Notes under the pieces: generated by a model
Seen by the model: the letters and a program-made list of their open reading frames with translations, nothing else
Told to the model about the DNA's origin: nothing
Database searches by the model: none
Translations under genes and position numbers: made by a program
Assembly (NCBI GenBank): GCA_026168455.1
Contig: CM047425.1
Location: forward strand, 97,777,580-97,841,579
Origin: Theocolax elegans
Taxonomy: Eukaryota > Arthropoda > Insecta > Hymenoptera > Cerocephalidae
Direction: 5' to 3'
DNA length: 64,000 bases
In this document: positions 41,401-53,400 of the stretch, piece after piece
Layout: every line of letters starts with the position of its first letter
How positions within the stretch are numbered: position 1 is the stretch's first letter

Positions 41401-44400
41401 GTTATCAGTTATTTTTAATAAAACTAAATCCTGATAAAATTTGTAATGAATAACTGAATTGACAATTTGGTTAATTTTTTATATATACAGCATAGAGAAA
41501 CATGTTTGTAAAAAATATAACAATATAACGCAACAATGTAACAATTGGAAATAAGGTATCATTTGGAATTAAATGAAAGACCGCATAAATTTCGCATCAA
41601 TACTCTCGAACACCTTCCAATAATTCGAATCAATAAACCACGGAAATTCGACGATAAATTCAAAGAAAGTTGAGCCAGAGTATCCTAAGCAAATCCGGTG
41701 TAAACTCAATGAATTAAGCCGCTAACCTCCGTGGCAATGATCCCGCGAAGAAAACGAGATGAGAGAGTGAGAGAGAGAGAGAAAGGGGGGAAAATACGAC
41801 TTTCGGATCTGTGAAACCCTTGGTTGGGCCAAGTTTCGAGAGCGGCCAAGTAGACGCGCCTACGCGAGAGAAATCTCAAGGCGGAAAGTTTGCGCGCGAC
41901 GTAAACGGAGCTTAGCGGGGCGTATTACCGCCAATCTATGTTACAACGCATCCGCTACTTAACTAAACGATCCCTCCAGCAATCTCGTTAATTTATTTAT
42001 TTTATTTCATATTATTCTTTATTTTTTTTTTGTTTTTTTTGTGGTAAAAGTAATTTTTATATTAGAGGTATTAAGCATAGAATTTGAAAAACATATAATT
42101 TGTCGGTGATTTCAAGTTACGAGTTATACATACCCGTTTCCATGTTTATTTGTTTTTGATGGTAATAGAAAATGTACAATTTAAATACATATCGTGTGGA
42201 TAAAATCTAATGTACACTATTGTATAAATAGTCTAATCGGACGTTTTCAAAATTTACTCACGACTAAGTGTACCCAAAAATATTATTACTCCATTTCCGT
42301 AGACTACCGCAACCAAAAAATAAACTTTAAATAATAGGAAGTAAGCAAAGAGCAAAATGGCACACGCTAAAGGGAACGAGAAAGAGAGAAAGAGAGAGAG
42401 AGAGGAGGATGAGAAATAAGAAGAAGAAAACTGCAGAGTTGGTTCAGGATAGGAGTGTGCGGGAAACTTACGCAAAAGTACATCGCGCGGCTCAAGAGGC
42501 CGGAAGTAATTGGGAGCCGCGCGATCCCCCTCGTTATATATTTAGTGGGTGGCGAAACTTCCGACGGTATCGCGCGCGCGCGCTTGTGCACGGATTTTCG
42601 TCAAGATTTTACTCCGAGACGCGTGAATCAAAACTTGCTCGCTCAGCCTGTATACGAATGTAATTCTTGGGGCTTGCGAGGGCGTAGAGAGAGAGAGATA
42701 GAGAGAGAGTGAAAGAGGAAGAGAGAAGAGTCACTCTGTTATGAACTTGGACACAATGAGTATCAACTTCATTATTCCATGGTATTCGCATTATACTAAT
42801 GGTGGATGTTCAATTTAAATCGTTTTAACCTTCACTATTTGTAAAGGTGTTACTGTAAATGGAGGGTGTTGTTTTAAATATTAACAGTTGTCATCTTATT
42901 TAAACGAGTTTGCGTATAATTTATTTTACAAAAAAATTAGTAAGTTACGCACAATAGCAATAAATATAATACGTATATACAGTTATAAAACAAAATAATA
43001 TCTACATAAACGAAAAAGAAAACAATTGAAATAATAAATGTAAAATCAACGATATTTCCCATCCAAAATCATAAAATTACTTTTTTATACCAAAAAAAAA
43101 GGGAACGAGTATAAGCGCGCGGTAACGTCAGAATTTGATTGAGTTGCGCATAAGCAGATTTGCCGCGAAGCTCGTTCGAGCATTTGTTGGCAAAGAGGAT
43201 TGCCCGACCGGCCGAATGCAAATGGAATACGGAATGTCGTGGGAGAGAAAGGAGAAGAGACAATTCAAATGAGAAAACGACGGCACGCGTGCAATGCGCA
43301 TCGGTGAAATAAAAATTAATCGCTTCGGTATATCTATCCGATAATAAATTAATCATACTTTTATTTTTATCGCTCGATTTAACGAATGATGATCATTTTT
43401 CAGAAAGAATTTTAAGATTCGCACGTATTTTATTAAAATTTTATAATATGTGTAATAAAAATCGAGTACATATATAAAATGTTATTAACCACTTATTACG
43501 TGTACGATGTATATTAATCACCTATATATATGATGTTTCGATAAAACGAAAAATGATAATTAAAAAAATAAATTATATACAAAAATAGGTGAAAATGAAT
43601 CGTTTAATAATCCTTGCTAGGATCCAACACTTAGACATGTACATCTAAATATATACTGCGCACATATAAAACTGATTATGTATTCCGATGTACGGCTCGT
43701 TGCACAGATATTAGTAGAGTTTCCGATATTTCCTTTCGCGCTGTCGATTTCCCGAGCCCCGTTTTCATCTCTCGCGCGTGTATTCCGTCTAATTGCTGCG
43801 CGCCGATTTTCCTCGCGTACACGCACATAAACCCCGTTATAAACCATTACCATTAAATTCCCTTTACCTTTTTTTTACATCGTTTATTCTTTTTTCAATC
43901 ACCGACAATAATTGCACGATTAATTTTCTCTTTCAATTTAGCGCATTTCACACATTACCATTTATAATTCATTTGCCGAATTATTTCGTTCTTCTTTCCT
44001 CGAAATCCTCAAAATTCTACGATAATTCGTTTATTATAATATACGAGATGTTCTACAGTTCTATAATATGGTTTTATTTCTATATACGGTATAAATAAAT
44101 AATAAAGTGTAATAAGACAATCACATACGGTACCTTAATGAAATTCCAAAAATGAATCTAAAATGCAAACTTTTAAACAAATTTCTTTAAAAAAAAGAGA
44201 TAAATTCAGTCGACATACGTATAAGTACATATATGTGCGTATGTCTATAGTGTATACATACGCACAACAGCGAAGAACCTTACCACCATATAATAAAACG
44301 ATCCAACGAATCAGGAATGACATCCTGACCGGTCTCGCCATGAATACCCAAACGAGATGTCATTGGGATCTCTCGCGTAAACTTCAACCCCGACTCTCGG

Positions 44401-46584
44401 CCAATAGGATATCATCCATGGCCGACTGGTATAATGTATACCTACCTTTCGTATATAAATGTGCAAGGGTGAGGGGCTCTTCCTTTTTTTCCAAGTCACG
44501 CATCAACCGTCGCACCCCGGATGAAAAAAGTAGGCGACGCCTCGAACCATTATACGTCATTAGTATAGCTTCCAAAAACCGAGTGACGTAATAATGGGTG
44601 GCATTTTGTACGAGGTGTCACACACAGATGTACGCTTAAACTTTTTAAGGGATGCCTTTCCTTTCATTAAATACGTCGGTTTCGAGCTTAGTATTTATGA
44701 TTTTTGCTCCGCGTTGTCTTGCTAATTGACTATTTTAGAATGCTTTATGAATGCTCAGTACGAATGAACTAGAGTAAAATTTATTCAATTTAAGGTACAC
44801 ACTTTTGTATTATTTATAAATCCTTTAGCATTTTCGAATACTGCACGAAAATTCAGAAAGTAGTCCGTGGTCGCATAATACAATTGAGGAGCTGGATGCA
44901 AGAACACGCCGAGCGCGGCGTATGGATAGAGGAGGCGGAGAGAAATTAAGAAATTGACGTCACCGTGACCAAATCTTTTAATTTGCCGAATTTAATTTAA
45001 AAAAATACTGTCTTATGCAGAATTAAAAGACGCACATTTTTTCTATTTAATATTTTTCTGTACGATGTGCAGATCAGATGAAAAAAATTAAGAACTGGAA
45101 ATTTAGAAAACGGATTTTTAATCCATTTTTTAAAATTGAATCGCTGTAACTTTGATAAATCTTAATGAAATTCCCTGATTTTTCGTACAGATACTTAATA
45201 TAGTCTAACGATACATATAAACCTGTAAAAAATTCTACTTTAAACAAATTTTATACAACATTTGAACTTAATGTAAATAACAAGCTTTTAATACGATTTC
45301 AGTATTCAGTAGCCGAAACTGTGTTGTAAAGTCTTAGACTTCGCAAAATTTCAGCGAGAGATTTGTTCGTTTATATTTGAAGATAATTTCTTAAAAATTT
45401 CAGCTTATTTGGATAAAAAATTTCGCAGATAGAGCAAGCGTCGAAATCAGAGAAATAAATTTTGTGTACACTCATCAAGATAAACAACGAAATTGTAAAC
45501 AAATGAACATCGACTTCGACGCCGTAATGGTCATCTGCTTCGCGGCTTAAATCAGTGGCCGTCTTTGTTATTTATTGAAAATCGCATTGTAATATTGTAT
45601 CAAACTACAGCATAAAAATGGTTTAAATAATAACTGCTTTTTGATGCTATAAAATATCTTTATTTTTATGTAATTTAGTTAAGTATTTAGTTAGTTTTCT
45701 TTAAATCGCTCTATCATTTTTTATCCAAATAAGCTGAAATTTTTAAGAAATTATCTTCAAATATAAACGAACTAATCTCTCGCTGAAAGTTTGCGAAGTC
45801 TAAGACTTTACAACACACTTTCGACTACTGAATACTGAAACCGTATTAAAAGCTTGTTATTTACGTTAAAATCAAATGTTGTATAAAATTTGTTTAAAGT
45901 AGAATTTTTTACAGGATTATATTTATTGTTAGACTATATTAAGTATCTGTACGAAAAATCAGGGAATTTCATTAAGATTTGTCAAAGTTACAGCGATTCA
46001 ATTTTGAAAAATGGATTCAAAATCCGTTTTCTAAATTTCCAGTTCTTAATTTTTTTCATCTGATCTGCACATCGTACAGAAAAACATTTAATAGAAAAAA
46101 GTTGCGTCTTTTAATTCTGCATAAGACAGTATTTTTTTAAATTAAATTCGGCAGATTAAAAAATTTGGTCACGGTGACGTCAATTTCTTAATTTCTCTCC
46201 GCCTCCTCTATCCATTCGCCGCGCTCGGCGTGTTCTTGCATCCAGCTCCTCAATTCTGGATTCTCATACAGTATTTCGTTACAATAATCAAGTTCAAAAT
46301 AATAATAATATTACATAATATCGTTTATAAAAAAAGTCAACGATTGTAAAATTATATGCAAAAAATGAATACAAGGATGTAATGGCATAAGGTCCATTCG
46401 ATAAAACTCTACCAATTCCCCATCGAAAACTCTGAAATGACCTAATACTTAGATAAATCACGAATCCCATAGCATAATCCGCGTAAAATTTGTACGAGTC
46501 GTAAACGTCGAGGGTTGACTTTCGCGATCACTCGACCGTAAGGTTATCTCGTCAACCTGAGTCGCGTACCGTTCTACGTGCCCC

Positions 46585-46640
<56 letters not shown>

Positions 46641-48657
46641 GCCCCTCCAACCCTCCACCCTCCGTTTTCCTTTTTTTCACCCCTAAACATCTGTATCATC
46701 GGTGTAGCATACAATTTGAGTGCATCTGCGCGTTCGCTCGCGTCCATTTTTCTATAAGCGCGTGACTGATGACGCGGCAGCCCTCCGTGAACGGTTTTAC
46801 CATAAGTTAACTTACTCCAAGAGGGCGCGAAGAGTCGTATTGTTACGTAATTCGCTATGCGAATGATACGCTTCTTACTAGAATTTTAGTTTAACCTTGC
46901 TTTATATCTATATATGCCGAGTGGTGTTAATTCTTTTTTTTACTTTCTCAATGGCTAATGTTACGGTTAGTTATTCCAATGAAATTCGAGTGATTAATTT
47001 CACAGGATTTTATTATCTTCATTTTCACTTGTATTAATTCGTTCGAATAAATGCCTTACTTTTTTTCTCGAATCGGATAACACTTATCATGATTATACGG
47101 TTACTATTATATAATCAAGTATGTCGACTAATATAATAATTTATTATTGAAACGGTATAATCTGCTGCAAAATAAAATTTTAAAACGATTTAACCAAACA
47201 AATCTATATATATATATAATTGGTATAAATGCAGAATTTCCAATCGGTTTACCCTTGTCGCGCAATAAAATATCGAGACATTTGGGGAATTGTTGGTCTG
47301 TAAGGTCAAGAATCGACGAGTGGTAACCACGCAATCAAACGCTATTGTCGCAACATCCTTGCGCTTGCAATGCGAAATTTCAAGAGTTTTGAGCTTTATC
47401 GTTGAACTAAGTACAAGAAACTCAATGTGTTATATGTAAGATAGATATACAAGGGCAGTTGAATTAGTATACCTTTTAGACTTATAAAAGAACCATGTAT
47501 ATAGTATAAATTTCTATATATTCTACCAAATGAATCGATTGAAATAATACCTGCAAACATTTATTTGAATTATCGTTAAATATAACCTCCATCCTTCCCC
47601 GTGACTCTACAAAATAAGGTAAAAATGTTTATATTTCAAGTTCTTTTGCATTTTATAGTCTTTCTTAAAATCCCTCCTTATTCCTCCTCTATACAGATTT
47701 TAGCAAATTTTACCCTTTATTTATACGTTCTGCTGTCCCTCCTGCAAACCATATTTTGAGGAGGGTCGGAGGAGGGGTGAAAGACGGATTATAAAAGTAA
47801 CAATTTTAAAGATTTTTTCAATATACAAGTGTGAAACTGTTGATATATACATTAAGTTACAAATTTGTTTTGTCATAAATTATCAAAATTTCAAAATTTA
47901 CGATTTTAAAATAAATTATAAACACTATGCAGTAACCTCATCGTGAAAATCTACCGGTACATAAAATTAATAAATTTCTTATTTAGTTCTTAAAACTTAA
48001 GGCATAACACTGTATGACACTCAAATCTTAACAGTGCAGACCATTAACAAAATGATATATAATCGTATTGTGTAATAATTGTAAGAGTGGTAATTATACA
48101 ACGTACAGTATTACATTATTTAATCTTTAGAAGACCTTTAGAAAATTTACATTGGTAGCTCACAAAAATAATAGTAACATTAAACTGCAGCAGAAAGACC
48201 CCTCAAAATTGTTATTTAAACAGTTCTAACTTACGTTTATTTTTAAATTATATTTAAATATAATAGATTTCCTATCCTCAAAAGTTAATAAGCGTTTGTT
48301 TATAATTTGTTTAAAGAGACATTAATTAAATAATAATAAAAAACATTTTTGTGTATAATTAATAAATGTGCGTACAGCGGTTGTCAAGCGGGGGGCGGGC
48401 AGAGGGATATATACCTATATATGTATATACAAAAACACAATGCATAATGAAGAGAACTTTTAAAATATAATGACGCGCGTCGTTTTTCTCAAGATCTCTC
48501 AAGATCAGCGATACTCCTCGTCATTGTTTTGCCTCTCCTCTCTTTTTATTTTTTTCGTCATCCCCTAAGCGCGGTCCCCCTATTTTTTTCGCATTGTTTC
48601 TCGCCGACTCTCTCGAGTTATCGCTTTCCGCCTCGGACCTCTCGACTTTCACTACTC

Positions 48658-48695
<38 letters not shown>

Positions 48696-50454
48696 CTCTC
48701 ACTCGCGCAATTCAACTGGAGTGTATGTCGTTATATAGTTTTTTTCATGCGCGCGACTCTTTGTATTGCAACGACCGTTTAACCGGTATATTGTGGCTTC
48801 AAAATCGACGGGAAATGAGCGTACTGTACTAATAGTTCAAAAGGTAAACGGTAAGTTCTTACATGGATTCAGCTTGCGCTTGACTTTTATATGTCCATTT
48901 CTATAAAATTACTTGTTTTTAAATACGTTCGCAGCGTTCAAATTAATACGCTTCCATTAATTATCATAAACTTTATACTCAAATATAATATATTAATTAT
49001 ATTATGAACTAATAAATACTGTATCGATTAAAGAAACTTAGTTATTTTTACTAATAAAAGTATTTAAATTTTTAACGCTATGAATAATCAATTTAGAATT
49101 TTAATTATAATTCATCTGTAATACAATATTTGTTGAACGTAAAAATAAAAAAATTAAAAATTTGAAATTTCGAAATTCAGGAACCGCGTGAAAAGAAAAT
49201 GAAGAGTCGAGATGCTAATCATATCGTAGGATAGTCTAAAAATTCGTTCAAAATTCAAGAACCATCCGAAAAATAGGGTAAAAATCGGTCGTTCCTAGAG
49301 AGTGACAGAGAGAGGGAGAGAGAGAGAGGAGAATGCGCCGAGAACGAAAAGTGAAGTTGCGCAAGAGACGGAGATAGCCATAGGGCTCCGCCATCACGCT
49401 CGAACGAACTCGCGCCGCGGTTGGTGGATGTAACAGGACGGTACGAGGGCGAACGCGAGGGGAGGGATTATTATACGAGGGACCGACTGTCTGCGCGTCT
49501 GTACGTCCTTCTCTTTCTCGTTCGTGATCAGCCAGAAGGATCTTCTATATATATTGTATATAGAATCTACACATCTACACATACTATTTTACGCCGGAGA
49601 CTCGGTTCTATATGTATATAGGCTGAGTTTCGTCCAGTTTTATATTATCATGTATTCTTTTAATCGGAGCTAAATAAACATGTCTATTTTAAATAATTTA
49701 ATGTAATTATAAATAAGAAATTTATACGATCTAAACGTTTTCTATATATTATAAATTTAATCGAATCTGAGCGTGTACGCGATTGCATTACTCATTATAT
49801 GAATATACTATACGAATTAATAGACTCAGTAAAGCGAGTCATCAAAAGCGTTTACCCGACTGAAAATTAATCCATGGAATCGGTCAGTCTGGCGTATCGT
49901 AGTTACAATTTGAATCGCCCGACTATAGCTAAACTCAAATTTTCGTTAATCTTGTAACTTGCGTATTGTATTCTTCGAATATTCTATCCACGGTGCGAGC
50001 AGCGCTTTATATACACGCGAAAATGAAATAACTTGACAATCTTTTATAATCAAAAATAATGATATCAGATAGAAAAGTGTACGAAAATGGGAGTACATAA
50101 AAAAAATGTTAGCCCGTAATCTAGGGTGAAAATAAAAAAAAATAAAAAAAAAAGATAGTATAATAACAAGAGGTTTGTTAAGATAAGCTCGAGTTGGTAT
50201 AAAGTGGGAACCCCTGTAAGGGAACTGGCACGCAGCCACGTTGTTCAGTCTAGATTCGCGATTTCCTACCAGCACTTGGGTAAAGGAGTAGTAAACTTTG
50301 CGCCCTCTCCTTATACCCGCGCGCACAGATTATGCGAGTTCGCTCCCGAACTTCCGGACTCTTTTCCCGGTGCGAGGGGAGAGGGTAGCCTGGGACGGAA
50401 GTCGCGGATCGTCTTCTCTAAGTCGTTAAATAGCGAGTAAAGACCGACTTTCTG

Positions 50455-50492
<38 letters not shown>

Positions 50493-53400
50493 CTTTTGCA
50501 TAAGTAGGAGACTCTCTTTCCGTTTATACCTATATATACCTATATACATGTATATAGTTACGACTAACTCGGTCGCGCGTTTTCCGCGGTGTTTAATGCC
50601 TCGTTTTGTTTGTCGACCCCCTCGACTACGAGTTAACGTGCGTTTATTCACCCTCGAATTTTCATCGTGTTTCACGGATTTTCTTTTATGTTTTTCAAAG
50701 TGTTTACGAGGATGTACACATATATATATTTAAGTATATATAGGCGGTTTTCTGACAAATCAAGTGACTTTTTGAAAAATTTTTTTTCTATATAATTTGA
50801 GAAAACCTTCTACACATTTAGGATGTTGGTGTAAATTTTGAGAGGCTAGGATTTAATAACTATATATATTTATAGTTTTCCAAACATATTGTCCAAAATC
50901 ATTAAGCGCACCATTACAATTCAGCATTAAAAATAAATTTTGACAGTTGTGAAAAAGTATTTTCGGTCGAATCTACCTCATGAAAAAAATGATGGAAGTA
51001 AAAATACTTTTTATAAAATGTCAGTTACAGAGTGAACCAACAATTAAGGATTCTGCAAAAAATGTAGAATAAATCAATATATTATTATGAAATATTAAAT
51101 ATCACATGTCATTTGACATATCTCGCACCATACTCGACTGATAATTTTTACTATCTACATTATAAAAATAAAAAAATGAAAACTAAAAGGATTACTAAAA
51201 TATAAAATAATAATGAAATATTATCAATATTATCAGTATTGTTATAGAAAATTTTGTCACTTTTAAGTATTTACTCCTTATTATAGTTAACATAATTATG
51301 TATAGATTGTTTCAATTCGATTGATAAATGATTAGTAGCGTAATAATAAGTAATATATAAATCATTTAAAAAAAGTAGTGAAAAAAAATTGCGCAAGATA
51401 ATATACTGGATTCATTGTGATAGGAATTTTATTAACCTACAATAATGATATATATAATTTTACTGGTGATTAAGGTTACTTGAATAATAATAAATTTAAT
51501 GGTGTATGTTAGTAATAGTATTATTTTGTAGTAAGTACCGAACCCACATGAAGGTTTCCTGCAGCAACAAACAATTAGTACTAACATTAGTTACACTGCT
51601 ACTATTATAACCCATACTTTCTGTAACTTTTAGTAATTATCACACTTTTGCAAACATTATTTAATACTATACATAATCTTGTCAATGGTCCGAATCCGTG
51701 CTATTATATAGACAGTATTTGACAGTATTTATACAGTAATAGACACTAAAAATGTTTTAAGAACTACATAAGAAATTTATTAATTTCATATATATAACAG
51801 TTTTACAAGTTACATTAAAAATTTTTGAAAACTACTATTTTTATAATCCCTCACCCATCTCTCGCTCCGACCCTCCTCAAAATGTGGTTTTCAGCAGGGA
51901 CGGAAAGAGGACGGAAGAACGTATAAATAACTAGTAGAATAAATAAATTACAAATTACGTTAAATTTAAATTAATTTTTATCAGATTTTGAGGAAATATT
52001 AGGGTGGATATATTATATACTTAATATAATTATTTACTTATATACATTTTGATAATACATGGGGCAATATACAACGTAGTAAATAAAATAATGGGTACAC
52101 AATACTCAACCCATTTTTATAAGATTTAAAACACATTTATAGAATTATGCTGCATAGATCAGCCTTAATACATATACACTACATGCAAATTTACGTAAAC
52201 CGCGCACAATCTCCCGCAGCGTTTCGAATTTATTATCACTTTGTGGGAAATGTGCGAGGGTAAGCGCGAAATATATTTATATTTTATCTTCTCGTTCTCT
52301 CTTTCTCTCCCTCGCAGAATATATTTTTCCTTTTTGGCATTACTTTTTTGAGGGGTTAAGTTTTTTATGCTCGTATTTAATGGACTGGTAATTTGTTCGT
52401 ATTTCACCCATGATATTAATATACCACGTGATATTTAAGTACACATTATCTATTGATTTATAGTTTTAAGCGAGGAAATAATTATTGCAAACCATTAAAC
52501 GAGGAAAATTTTAAATTTTCATTTTTCTTCAGTATTATAAACCTATGATAACTTTTTATTACATTAACAATAATTTTATAAGTAATAACAGATGTAAACG
52601 CGACTATTCAGAGTTTAACTATTTTAACAACTCTAAAACTAGTAAACAATTAATTGTATTAAAGTAAATTATAACTAACTCGTATTATTATATGGAGGCA
52701 CAGGAATCCATTTTGAAAAGAACTCAATCGTATATAAGATGAAAGTGATATTTTATCATTTTTCCGTCGGTCCAATCGTCGAACGGGTGTCGTTATCGTG
52801 TTTCCATTAGTGAGCGGGTGTTGGACACATTCTTGTTTCATTCTCGTCAACTGCATCAGGGTCTGCGTTAAATAATACCCCAAAATTTATCAAAATAAAC
52901 TTAAACATTAGAAAAAATATATATTCATTTAAATTATATTATCAATTTTACATTTATATCACATTGTAGTTTTGAAAATAAACTCACAGTTGTTCAGATC
53001 ATCATAAACTATCAATTAAATTATTATTTTAATATTTTAATATTTTAATATTTTTATTTTTAAATAAACATCTTGATAACTTGTGCGAAAATAGCATAAA
53101 GAATCGATGAAAGATACTTGTACTAGTGGTGCAAAAAGTACTCTTAAAAAATTTGATTATTGATGTAAATACATAGTAAGTAGGGGATATATATTTTAAA
53201 ATAACGGTTAAATCGCCTTTTCATGTTAATAGAAAATATATTTTTTATACGGATCGATAATAAGTTACAGAAGAAAAGGTAGTAAATAAGAAATAGCTCG
53301 TTTTTATGAATATAAATAAAGATGAAAAATTATTACTTTGTAAATTAAGACCAGCAGAGTAATTTTTTTGCTTAAAAAGGTCGACGAAGCGTTACAATTA

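Noticed and set aside
39671..43356. Matching open frames in both units of duplication B
   Set aside because: Same reason: duplicated non-coding DNA with GA-repeat translations; one frame also changes across an indel between units.
51686..51702. tRNA B-box-like GGTCCGAATCC
   Set aside because: No matching A box or cloverleaf around it; it lies inside an interspersed repeat copy.
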